This document shows, piece by piece, positions 6,292 to 13,676 of a DNA stretch of 18,169 nt (position 1 is the first letter of the stretch; every line of letters starts with the position of its first letter). This DNA comes from Actinocrinis sp035605935. GTDB lineage: Bacteria > Actinomycetota > Actinomycetes > Streptomycetales > Catenulisporaceae. The notes under the pieces are model-generated. The model was not told the DNA's origin and did no database searches. It saw only the letters and a program-made list of their open reading frames with translations. The translations under genes and the position numbers were made by a program. The stretch spans positions 1-18,169 of the forward strand of contig NZ_DATNGK010000040.1 in the NCBI RefSeq assembly GCF_035605935.1, in the 5' to 3' direction.

Positions 6292-6320
6292 TGCATGCAC
6301 GTAGCCTGTGATGCGGCTGC
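6291..6320 (+). repeat. Palindrome and small stem-loop after the monooxygenase gene
   Basis: GTGCATGCAC (6291-6300) is a perfect palindrome starting at the last base of the stop codon. It is followed by a 6-bp stem (GTAGCC 6301-6306 with GGCTGC 6315-6320, one G-U pair, 8-nt loop). There is no U-run. It may act as a weak transcript end; the rest of the gap up to 6456 shows nothing else I can identify. Confidence 0.3.
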
Positions 6321-6456
6321 GTGAAATCCCGCGTTACTTCTGGCCCGCTCCCAGCCAAGACTGTCTCCTGCGCACTTACCGGCAGACTCGTATGCCCGCC
6401 GACCCTGCTGCGCAGTGACCCACGAACGCGCAGATCAGCGTTATGCAGCGATGGAA

Positions 6457-6470
6457 AGTGATCGATCACT
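6457..6470. promoter_or_regulatory. Operator 1, perfect 14-bp palindrome
   Basis: AGTGATCGATCACT is fully self-complementary and shares its 12-bp core GTGATCGATCAC with operator 2, 32 bp away centre to centre (about three helical turns, same DNA face). It lies 8 nt upstream of the -35 hexamer. The even-length palindrome with a central CG fits LacI/GalR-family operators; that assignment is inference. Confidence 0.75.
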
Positions 6471-6478
6471 GGAGGCTC

Positions 6479-6507
6479 TTGACGCCAGGGTGATCGATCA
6501 CTATCTT
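6479..6507 (+). promoter_or_regulatory. Promoter of the transport/catabolic operon
   Basis: TTGACG (6479-6484), a 17-nt spacer and TATCTT (6502-6507) form a near-consensus sigma-70-type (HrdB-like) promoter, with transcription expected to start near 6514. Operator 2 fills the spacer and operator 1 lies just upstream, so bound repressor would block polymerase. The predicted 5' leader to the ATG at 6619 is about 105 nt. Confidence 0.7.
6489..6502. promoter_or_regulatory. Operator 2, in the promoter spacer
   Basis: GGTGATCGATCACT contains the same 12-bp palindrome GTGATCGATCAC (6490-6501) as operator 1. It sits exactly between the -35 and -10 hexamers, the classical position for repression. I find no other copy in the window, so this control seems confined to the operon start. 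Confidence 0.75.
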
Positions 6508-6557
6508 CGCGGTACGCCGTCGCGAACCGATGGGCGGCATGTTTCCTCCACCTGCTC

Positions 6558-6581
6558 CCGGACCGGCGCTGCCGGGTCCGG
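6558..6581 (+). repeat. Strong hairpin in the operon leader
   Basis: CCGGACC (6558-6564) pairs with GGTCCGG (6575-6581), and the stem continues inward with GGC/GCC around a GCT loop and one bulged G, about 10 bp in all. It is about 37 nt upstream of the first start codon and has no U-run. It may stabilise the mRNA or modulate translation. I see no riboswitch consensus I know. Confidence 0.5.
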
Positions 6582-6618
6582 TGCTTCACGGCACAGAGGT
6601 GCCAGGGAAGGACCTCCC

Positions 6619-7869
6619 ATGACACAGCGCGTCTCCTTCGCCGCGCGCAGAACCCCGGCGGCGGTCGCGGTCGCGTTAGTCGCGACGCTGTCCGCCGCGA
6701 TGCTTTCCGCCTGCGGCGCACCGACCAGCGCTTCGTCGTCCTCCTCGGCGGCGAGCACGGGGGCACCGGTCAAGCCGTCCAGCCCGATCGCGCTCACGAT
6801 CCTCGACGGCGGCGGCGACCTCAAGGGCGGCGGCCAGGCCGCGATCGAGGCGTTCGTCAAGGCCAATCCGGACCTGGTCTCCGGCGTTACGTATCAAACT
6901 GCTGCGGCGACGGACGTCACCGGGAAGATCAAGGCGCAGCAGATGGGCGGGTCGGTCAGCATATCGATGATCCTCGGCGGCCCCGACGTGCTCGGCGCCG
7001 CGCAGGCACAGCACGTCCTGCTCCAGCAGATCCCCGAACAGAACGCGAGCCTGCCGGACTGGTCGGGTATCCAGGACGCGGGCCGGTCGGCCTTCCAGCA
7101 GATGTCGGGCGGCGACGGCGTGCTGATCGACTACGACCAGAACGGCCCGTTCATCGACTACAACGCCTCGGCGGTCAGCGCGGCCCAGGTGCCGACCACC
7201 CCGCAGGCGCTGCTGGACTGGGCCAAGGCGCATCCTGGCAAGTTCGCCTACGCGGATCCGAATAACTCGGGCTCTGGCAGAGCATTCATCGAGACGCTGC
7301 CGTACATGCTGGGTGACTCGAACCCGGCGGACCCGGCCAACGGCTGGAGCAAGACCTGGGCGTACCTCGAGCAGCTCGGTCACTACGTCCACAGTTACCC
7401 GACCAGCTCGACGCTGCTGGCTCAGCAATTCGGCACCGGGCAACTCGCCCTCATTCCGACGGTGATCTCCCACGACATCTCGTTCCGCAAGTCCAGCACC
7501 TATCCGGCGAACACCGGCATCTCGCTTTTCGCCGACCAGAACTGGATCACCGACGGGCACTACGCGATGATCCCCTCCGGCGTCAGTGCGCAGACGCTGT
7601 ACGTGGACCTGAAGCTGGAGTCGTATCTGGTCTCCGCACCGGCCCAGCAGCTGCGCCTGACCACCGGCGTGCTGACCACGGCGAACAAGAACGTCACGCT
7701 CGACAATGCCGGATCGGCAGCGAGCGCGTTCGTGCAGAAGTGGGGCCGGCCGGACTTCTACCCGACCGCGCTGACCAAGGGCGCCGTGCGCAACCCGCTT
7801 TCACCCGCGAACCTGCAGCAGGCATTCAACCTCTGGCAGCGTAATGTCGGGGCCAAGGTCGGCGGCTGA
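6619..7869 (+). CDS. ABC transporter substrate-binding lipoprotein
   Basis: This 416-aa protein has a lipoprotein signal peptide: basic MTQRVSFAARR, a hydrophobic segment and the lipobox LSAC, with lipidated Cys32. A Ser/Ala/Thr-rich linker follows (33-60), then a type-2 periplasmic-binding-protein fold (ALTILDGGGDLKGGGQAAIEAF onward; NGPFIDYN, YADPNNSGSGRAFIE, WAYLEQLG). It is membrane-anchored outside the cell and delivers substrate to the permeases encoded downstream. It most resembles the iron/polyamine/thiamine/YnjB-like binding proteins (family 1 extracellular solute-binding) rather than CUT1 sugar binders. The ATG at 6619 is preferred over an open frame reaching 6415 because it gives the signal peptide and follows GGAAGGA (6606-6612); the upstream part would overlap the operators. 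It is the first gene of the operon. Confidence 0.9.
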   Translation: MTQRVSFAARRTPAAVAVALVATLSAAMLSACGAPTSASSSSSAASTGAPVKPSSPIALTILDGGGDLKGGGQAAIEAFVKANPDLVSGVTYQTAAATDVTGKIKAQQMGGSVSISMILGGPDVLGAAQAQHVLLQQIPEQNASLPDWSGIQDAGRSAFQQMSGGDGVLIDYDQNGPFIDYNASAVSAAQVPTTPQALLDWAKAHPGKFAYADPNNSGSGRAFIETLPYMLGDSNPADPANGWSKTWAYLEQLGHYVHSYPTSSTLLAQQFGTGQLALIPTVISHDISFRKSSTYPANTGISLFADQNWITDGHYAMIPSGVSAQTLYVDLKLESYLVSAPAQQLRLTTGVLTTANKNVTLDNAGSAASAFVQKWGRPDFYPTALTKGAVRNPLSPANLQQAFNLWQRNVGAKVGG

Positions 7870-7872
7870 CCG

Positions 7873-9024
7873 ATGGCGATCACCATGACCGACGCACAAG
7901 CGAGGGCGGCCAGCGCGGGATTCGAGAAGCTCTCGCTGCGCGGGGTCACCCGCGCCTACGGCAAGAACCCGCCCGCACTGTGCGACTTCGACCTCGAACT
8001 CGGCCGCGGCGACTTCGTGGCGCTGCTCGGCCCCTCCGGCTGTGGCAAGTCCACCGCTCTGGCCTGTCTCGCCGGCCTGCAGCCGCTGACCCGCGGCTCG
8101 ATCTGGCGCGATGAGGAGCGCATCGACACCAGGCCGACCGAGCAGCGCGGCTTCGGCATGGTGTTCCAGAACTACGCCCTGTTCCCGCACCTCAGTGTCC
8201 AGAAGAACGTCGAGTTCGGCTTGGCCATGCGCAAGGTCGCCCGCCGGGAGCGGCAGCAGCGTGCGCTCGCGGCGCTGCGCACCGTCCAGCTCGAAGAGCA
8301 CGCGGGCAAGCTGCCTTCGCAGCTGTCCGGCGGGCAGCAGCAGCGTGTCGCGATCGCCCGGGCCTTGGCCATCGAACCCGAGGTGGTGCTGATGGACGAG
8401 CCGCTGTCGAACCTGGACGCCGCACTGCGTATCGAGATGCGCACCGAGATAAAGCGGCTCTACCAGGAACGCGGGCTGACGGTCCTTTACGTCACCCACG
8501 ACCAGGAAGAAGCGCTCTCGCTGGCCACGCGCCTGGTCGTGCTGCGCAAGGGTCGCCTGGAGCAGACCGGCACTCCGCAAGAGGTGTACACCAACCCGGT
8601 CAGCGCGTACGTCGCCGGGTTCATGGGCTACCGCAACCTTTTCCCGGCAAGCTATCTGGAGTCGGGCGCAGGCCGGGAAGTGACGGTCAGCGCCTTCGAG
8701 ACCAGCGTGACCGGCACATTGATCGCCGGTGAGCAGCCGGTCTCCGGTGGCGAAGTCACGGTCGCGATCCGGCCAGAGGATTTCACGATCGCCGCGGACG
8801 CGGATAAGAACGCGATCAAGGCGATTGCCGAGGTGGTCGAGTTCCACGGGCGTGAGCTTTCGGTTCAGGCGCGCACCGCCGCGGGCGGGGTGCTGCATCT
8901 GAAAACCGATCAGTCGGTGGTGGCCGGATCCAATCTGGCGCTCACCGCACGGCCGGACCGCGTCCTGGTCTACCAGGGCGGCCTTGACCGCAGCGAACTC
9001 GACATCGAAGTCGGCGCCGCATGA
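7873..9024 (+). CDS. ABC transporter ATP-binding protein
   Basis: This 383-aa cytosolic ATPase is of the importer (MalK/PotA/FbpC) type. It has Walker A GPSGCGKS (53-60), Q-loop Gln99 (MVFQNYALFPH), signature LSGGQQQR (151-158), Walker B VVLMDE (171-176), D-loop SNLD and H-loop His209 (YVTHDQEEA). A C-terminal TOBE-like region (about 260-383, MGYRNLFPASYLESG to the end) is typical of the spermidine/iron/sugar importers and can carry regulation. All catalytic residues are intact. It starts 3 nt after the binding-protein stop codon and overlaps the first permease by 4 nt (ATGA), so the importer genes are translated together. A second ATG is four codons in. Confidence 0.95.
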   Translation: MAITMTDAQARAASAGFEKLSLRGVTRAYGKNPPALCDFDLELGRGDFVALLGPSGCGKSTALACLAGLQPLTRGSIWRDEERIDTRPTEQRGFGMVFQNYALFPHLSVQKNVEFGLAMRKVARRERQQRALAALRTVQLEEHAGKLPSQLSGGQQQRVAIARALAIEPEVVLMDEPLSNLDAALRIEMRTEIKRLYQERGLTVLYVTHDQEEALSLATRLVVLRKGRLEQTGTPQEVYTNPVSAYVAGFMGYRNLFPASYLESGAGREVTVSAFETSVTGTLIAGEQPVSGGEVTVAIRPEDFTIAADADKNAIKAIAEVVEFHGRELSVQARTAAGGVLHLKTDQSVVAGSNLALTARPDRVLVYQGGLDRSELDIEVGAA

Positions 9025-9926
9025 CCGCAACGCCCGCGCCCGCCCGAATGCCGCGTCAGCCGATTCGCCATCGGCTGGCCGAGCGGGGCATCGACTTCTC
9101 GCTCTTGCTTCTGCTTCCCGCCGTTGCCGTGATCGCCGGGTTGTTCCTCTACCCGTTCATCTACGGGGTCGGCATCTCGTTCCAGCCGCAAGCCGGCGGT
9201 GGCGTGTTCGCCAACTACAAGAACTTCTTCACCGACTCCTACCAGTCCGGCTCGATCCTCAAAACCCTGCGACTGGCGCTGCCGGTCGCGCTGGTGAGCG
9301 TCGGGCTGGCGGCGCCCCTGGCCTACCAGTGCCGCCGCGACTTCCGCGGGCGCAAGGTGGTCACGCTGGTGGTGATGCTCCCGATCACCTTCGGCAGCAT
9401 CCTGATCGCCCAGGGCATGCCGCGGGTCTTCTCGCCCTACGGCTGGGCGAACCTGCTGCTCAACGATGTCGGGTTGCCGCAGGCGAACCTGATCTACAAC
9501 TACTGGGGCACCTTCATCGCGGCCGTGCTCACCACCCTGCCGCTCTCGTTCCTGATGATGATGGGCTTCTTCGGTGGCATCGACCGCTCGCTGGAACACG
9601 CCGCCGCCACCCTCGGCGCCGGTCGCGCGGCACGCTTCTGGCGGATCATCCTGCCGCTGGCGGCGCCGGGCATCCTGACCGCTTTCATGCTCGCCTGCGT
9701 CGAGGCCTTCGCGATCTTCCCCTCAGCCATCCTGGTCGGCCAGCCGGACAACCAGACCCACGTGCTGACGATCCCGATCTACCAGGCGGCGTCGCAGAAT
9801 TCTGACTATACCCAGGCCTCTGCGATCGCCATCGTGCTGACCGCGATCGAACTGCTGATCCTCGCTCTGGCCGTGTTCGTCCGCGGCCTGTTGTTTAAGG
9901 GCCCGGCCACTGGAGGGAAGGGCTGA
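9021..9926 (+). CDS. ABC transporter permease 1
   Basis: This 301-aa integral membrane protein has about six hydrophobic segments, the first at about residues 25-50 (LLLLLPAVAVIAGLFLYPFI). The EAA motif that contacts the ATPase is present as EHAAATLGAGRAARFWRIIL (about 193-212) followed by PLAAPGI. It is of the PotB/YnjC-like binding-protein-dependent transport class. The long first periplasmic loop (SFQPQAGGGVFANYKNFFTDSYQ) resembles polyamine/iron permeases. It overlaps the ATPase gene by 4 nt and is 2 nt from permease 2, so both probably form a heterodimeric channel. The substrate cannot be read from the sequence. Confidence 0.92.
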   Translation: MTATPAPARMPRQPIRHRLAERGIDFSLLLLLPAVAVIAGLFLYPFIYGVGISFQPQAGGGVFANYKNFFTDSYQSGSILKTLRLALPVALVSVGLAAPLAYQCRRDFRGRKVVTLVVMLPITFGSILIAQGMPRVFSPYGWANLLLNDVGLPQANLIYNYWGTFIAAVLTTLPLSFLMMMGFFGGIDRSLEHAAATLGAGRAARFWRIILPLAAPGILTAFMLACVEAFAIFPSAILVGQPDNQTHVLTIPIYQAASQNSDYTQASAIAIVLTAIELLILALAVFVRGLLFKGPATGGKG

Positions 9927-9928
9927 CT

Positions 9929-10807
9929 ATGACCGCTGCGACTCTCGCCCCGGCTCCGGCGGCGCCGCCGCCCACATCCACGCGCCGCCGGCCCACCGTC
10001 ACGGCGGTGCTGACCTGGCTCGTCGCGGGCCTGTTCGCCGCCACGCTGCTCTCGGTGCTCGCCTCGGTGATCGTGACCGCGCTGTCCACCTCCTGGGGTG
10101 GAGGCTGGCTGCCGGCCGGCTTCACCTTCTCCTGGTTCAGCCAGGCCTGGAACACTCCGGGGCTGGCCGACTCCATCAAGGTCACCTTCGAGGTGGCGAT
10201 CGCGGACGTCGCCGTCGCGCTGCTGATCGGCGTTCCCGCCGGTTACGTCCTGGCGCGCAAGAAGTTCCCCGGCCGCAACGCGATCCTGCTGTTCGTCCTC
10301 TTGCCGGTCATCCTTCCGTCGCTGACCTACGCGGTGCAACTCGCGGCCCTGATGTACCGTCTCGGGATCGGCGGCACCCTGCTCTCGGTCATCCTGGTCA
10401 ATCTGGTGCCGATCCTGCCGCTGGTCATCCTGATCACGGTGCCGTTCGTCGAGCAGATCTCGCCCGACGTCGAGCACGCCGCGAAGGTCTTCGGGGCCGA
10501 CAACCTCCGGCTGTTCAGCAGAGTCCTGGTACCGCTGCTGGCTCCCGGCATCGTCGCCGCCGGGGTGCTGAGCCTGGTGCGCGTGCTCGGATCGTTCGAG
10601 CTGACCTTCTTCGTCTCCGGCGCCAAGACCCAGACGCTGGTGGTAACCATCTTCGGCGCGCTGTCGGACCCCGGCGGTCCGCCGCCCGCGCTGACCGCCG
10701 CGATGACGGTGTTCTACATGGCCATCGCCTTGCTCGGACTGCTGATCAGCCTGCGGTTCGCCAACCCCGCCCAGACGCTGGCCCGACCGGCGCGGCGCGT
10801 CCTCTAG
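9929..10807 (+). CDS. ABC transporter permease 2
   Basis: This 292-aa integral membrane protein has a Pro/Ala-rich N-terminus (TLAPAPAAPPPTSTRRRP), then about six membrane segments, beginning at about residues 26-52 (VLTWLVAGLFAATLLSVLASVIVTAL). The EAA motif is EHAAKVFGADNLRLFSRVLV (about 182-201) followed by PLLAPGI. It is of the PotC/YnjC-like class and should pair with permease 1. A good ribosome binding site (GGAGGGAAGG, 9912-9921) precedes the ATG, 2 nt after the previous stop codon. It closes the transporter part of the operon; the first catabolic gene starts 23 nt later. Confidence 0.92.
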   Translation: MTAATLAPAPAAPPPTSTRRRPTVTAVLTWLVAGLFAATLLSVLASVIVTALSTSWGGGWLPAGFTFSWFSQAWNTPGLADSIKVTFEVAIADVAVALLIGVPAGYVLARKKFPGRNAILLFVLLPVILPSLTYAVQLAALMYRLGIGGTLLSVILVNLVPILPLVILITVPFVEQISPDVEHAAKVFGADNLRLFSRVLVPLLAPGIVAAGVLSLVRVLGSFELTFFVSGAKTQTLVVTIFGALSDPGGPPPALTAAMTVFYMAIALLGLLISLRFANPAQTLARPARRVL

Positions 10808-10830
10808 CGCCGAACGATCAAAGGACCACC

Positions 10831-11953
10831 ATGACCCACCCCGCCCGCCCTGTTCGGGTCGCGATCATCGGCGCCGGAAGCATCGCCGAGGCCGCCCACC
10901 TGCCCGCCATCCGCCCAAGGACCTGAGACCGAGATCGTCGCGGTCGTCGACGTCGACGTGGAGCGTGCGCAGGGTTTCGCAGAGCGCTGTCAGATTCCCG
11001 CCGCCTACCGCGACGTCGACGAGATGTTGCGTGAGGCGCGTCCCGACCTAGCAATCGTGTGCACCCCGCCGAGCGCTCACCGCGACGCCGTGGTCACCTG
11101 TCTCGACGCTGGGGTATGGGTCTGGTGCGAGAAGCCGCCGACGCTCTCACTGGCCGAGTACGACGAGATCGCGGCGCACGAAATCGAGGGCGGGCCATAC
11201 GCGTCGTATGTCTTCCAGCACCGATTCGGCTCCGCGGCGCGCGCGCTTCGGGAACAAATACGTACCGGACAACTCGGCGCCCCGCTCGTCGGGGTCTGCC
11301 ACACCCTCTGGTACCGCGATGACGCCTACTACGAGGTGCCGTGGCGTGGAAAGTGGAGCACTGAGGGGGGTGGGCCGAGTATGGGCCACGGCATTCATCA
11401 GATGGATCTGATGCTTTCGTTGCTGGGGGAGTGGGCCGAGGTACGCGCCGCGACCGCCACGCTCGCCCGCGATGTCGAGACCGAGGACGTGTCGATGGCG
11501 ATCGTCCGTTTCGCCTCAGGCGCGATGGTCTCCATGGTCAACAGCGTGCTGTCCCCGCGGGAGACCAGCTACCTGCGGTTCGACTTCTCCGAGGCCACCG
11601 TCGAGCTGACTCATCTCTACGGCTACGACAACAGCAATTGGACCTGGACGCCCGCTCCGCACCGCGCCGACGACGCCCCGACCGACCTCGGCGCGCCGGA
11701 GCAGAACGACGCCAGCAGTCACGCCGCGCAGTTGCGCCTACTGCTCGATGCCCTACGTCACGGGCGACGCCCGGAGGTCAGCGGGGACGATGGGCGGCGG
11801 GTGCTGGCCTTCATCGCAGCGCTCTACCAGTCCGCGAGCACCGGTCTGCCAGTCACATCCGGCTTGATGACGCCTGATGACCCGTTCTACCGCTCGATGA
11901 GCGGCGCTCTCGCCGCGGTCACGGGCACCGAGAAGGAGAACGTCCATGTCTAA
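10831..11953 (+). pseudogene. Gfo/Idh/MocA dehydrogenase 1, frameshifted as given
   Basis: The gene begins at ATG 10831 (ribosome binding site AAAGGACC) and encodes VRVAIIGAGSIAEAAHLPAIR, a correct GxGxxx Rossmann start, but this frame stops at TGA 10924-10926 after 31 codons. The protein then resumes in the next frame from about 10912 as AQGPETEIVAVVDVDVERAQGFAERC and continues to TAA 11951-11953. The two parts join perfectly if one base is removed near 10908-10915. The downstream part has the usual EKP motif (WCEKPP), the GGGPSMGHGIHQMDL segment with the conserved His, and a full-length C-terminal domain. The enzyme would oxidise a sugar or cyclitol with NAD(P). Because everything else is intact, this is either a sequencing or assembly error in a C-rich stretch or a very recent mutation. 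As written the NAD-binding half is disconnected. Confidence 0.85.
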
Positions 11954-12866
11954 CGCGCCCTTCCACATCCAGGACGACCACACCGGTACCGAACTGATCG
12001 TGAGCGTCGGCGGCAGCGAGATCGCCACGTACGTCTACCGGCCTGACACGCCACGCGCGGAATCGCCCAAGCCCTACCTCTATCCCCTGCGTACGTTGTC
12101 GGGTGCACCGGTCGGGGTGTTTCGGCCATGGGACCACCGCTGGCACAAGGGTCTGCAGATGACCTGGTCACACCTGTCCGGACAGAACTTCTGGGGCGGG
12201 CCGAGCTTTGATCCGGGCGCACCCGGACACGGCTACGTGTGGCGCGATAACAATGGCAGCCAGCTGCATCGCGGCTTTGACCGGCTCGACACCGAGGGTT
12301 CCGACGCCACCGTGACCGAGCGACTGGAGTGGGTGGCGTCCACCGGAGAAAGCTGGCTCGCCGAGCAGCGAACATTGCGCTTCCACAGCGCCGATCCCGC
12401 CCGCGGGATCTGGGCATTGGACTTCTCGACCGCATTGACCAACGCGCACACCCGGACCCTCGAGTTCGGCAGCCCCACCACACACGGCCGCCCCAACGCG
12501 GGCTATACCGGCCTCTTCTGGCGCGGTCCGCGCGCATTGACCGGACGCGGCATCATCGGGCAGAGCGCGGCCGACGACGAGGTCATGGGGTCCACCGGCG
12601 CGTGGGCTGCGATCACCGGCGAGCACGATGAGATCGATGGCGGGGCGACCGTGCTCGCCTACCTTGGCGGCTCTTCCGCCGATGTCCCGCTCAAGTGGTT
12701 CGCCCGCAGCGATCCGTTCGCGTGCTTGAATCCGTCGCCGGCGTTCGACGAGGAGATCAAGCTCGAACCCGGGCATGCATTGGAGTTGCGCCACCGGTTC
12801 GTGTTCATCGACCAGGTCATGGAACGTGCCGGTCTGCTTCCGATAGCGGAAGAGTTCGCGCTGTGA
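11946..12866 (+). CDS. PmoA family protein (DUF6807)
   Basis: This 306-aa protein belongs to the family annotated as PmoA (DUF6807), despite having no link to particulate methane monooxygenase. The hallmark RPWDHRWHKGL (60-70), with two His and one Asp, is followed by WSHLSGQNFWGG, and later FGSPTTHGRPNAGYTGLFWRGPRA and the strand-rich C-terminal half ending GHALELRHRFVF. The fold is probably a beta-sandwich resembling galactose-mutarotase-like proteins, and the biochemical role is not established. There is no signal peptide. Family members commonly sit beside Gfo/Idh/MocA genes, as here. The ATG overlaps the preceding gene by 8 nt and has a good ribosome binding site (GAGAAGGAGAA). Its end overlaps the cupin gene by 4 nt. 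Confidence 0.88.
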   Translation: MSNAPFHIQDDHTGTELIVSVGGSEIATYVYRPDTPRAESPKPYLYPLRTLSGAPVGVFRPWDHRWHKGLQMTWSHLSGQNFWGGPSFDPGAPGHGYVWRDNNGSQLHRGFDRLDTEGSDATVTERLEWVASTGESWLAEQRTLRFHSADPARGIWALDFSTALTNAHTRTLEFGSPTTHGRPNAGYTGLFWRGPRALTGRGIIGQSAADDEVMGSTGAWAAITGEHDEIDGGATVLAYLGGSSADVPLKWFARSDPFACLNPSPAFDEEIKLEPGHALELRHRFVFIDQVMERAGLLPIAEEFAL

Positions 12867-13615
12867 GTGCCGTAGGCGCCGACACGTATCCCGAGTTCCC
12901 CGGCGCGGTCGGCATCAGTGAACTGACGGCCTATTCGTGGCCGACGGCTGACGACGAGCACGGCGGCTCGCCGCACATGCACCTGACCTGCACCGAGGCG
13001 TACGCGGTCATCGGTGGCCGGGGCAGACTGCAGACGCTCACCCACACCGGCCCGAGCGTCCAGGAGCTCAATCCTGGAGACGTGGTCTGGTTCACGCCGG
13101 GCACGATCCACCGCGCGATCAACGACGGCGACCTGCACGTGCTGGTCATCATGCAGAACGGTGGCTTGCCGGAGGCGGGCGACGCGGTGATGACCTTCCC
13201 GCCCGAATATCTGTCCGCTGACCGCTACGGCGCGGTGGCCTCCGTACTCGACGATGGCGGCAACCCCAGCGAGGAGCGCGCCCGAGCGCGGCGCGACCTG
13301 GCTGTAGAAGGCTTCTGCGAACTGCTGCGGCGGTGTGAGGCCGGCGATTACTCGGCGCTCGATCACTTCCACCGCCAAGCCGCCGCGCTGGTAGCCCCCC
13401 ACCTGGACAACTGGCAGAAGCTTGTTGAGCAGGGAGCAGCGGCCGTCGCCGCGGAGGCGCTAGAGCAGATAGATGCGCTGCGCGCCGCAGATGCAGGACA
13501 CCTCAAGCGCGCCACAGTCAACCGCATCGCCAGCCCACCACAGACCACACTCGGAATGTGCGGGTTCTTGCACGCTTACGACGTGGCGCGCCGCAGTGGA
13601 CCGCAGCGCCGCTGA
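12863..13615 (+). CDS. Cupin-domain protein with helical C-terminal extension
   Basis: This 250-aa protein has a cupin barrel at about residues 15-105. Motif 1 (GGSPHMHLTCTEAYAVIGGRG) provides His38, His40 and Glu45; motif 2 (PGDVVWFTPGTIHRAIN) provides His83. This is a complete 3-His/1-Glu metal site. Residues 135-215 form an Ala/Glu/Leu-rich helical region not normally part of single-domain cupins, and a short Pro/Arg-rich tail follows. Cupins in sugar pathways can be isomerases, epimerases or dioxygenases; which applies here is unknown. The GTG start overlaps the PmoA-family stop codon (GTGA), and an open frame reaching further upstream (12695) is antisense-like overlap and rejected. A 61-nt gap without recognisable promoter separates it from the next gene. 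Confidence 0.85.
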   Translation: MSAVGADTYPEFPGAVGISELTAYSWPTADDEHGGSPHMHLTCTEAYAVIGGRGRLQTLTHTGPSVQELNPGDVVWFTPGTIHRAINDGDLHVLVIMQNGGLPEAGDAVMTFPPEYLSADRYGAVASVLDDGGNPSEERARARRDLAVEGFCELLRRCEAGDYSALDHFHRQAAALVAPHLDNWQKLVEQGAAAVAAEALEQIDALRAADAGHLKRATVNRIASPPQTTLGMCGFLHAYDVARRSGPQRR

Positions 13616-13676
13616 CCGCACTGCGGCCAAGCCCGAGATCCGCGCACACACTCCGACCTTCAGCAAGGAGCTTTAC

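Noticed and set aside
6415..6618. Upstream open extension of the binding-protein frame
   Set aside because: It would cover the operators and promoter and hide the lipoprotein signal peptide; the ATG at 6619 has a ribosome binding site.
5690..6766. Minus-strand open frame of 358 codons across the operon promoter
   Set aside because: Very Arg/Pro/Ser-rich and crossing the clear promoter and operators; not coding.
7801..9030. Minus-strand open frame of 409 codons
   Set aside because: It is a mirror of the ABC ATPase gene, whose motifs are complete on the + strand.
13473..13676. Upstream open extension of dehydrogenase 2
   Set aside because: It overlaps the cupin coding sequence in another frame; the Rossmann start and ribosome binding site fix ATG 13677.
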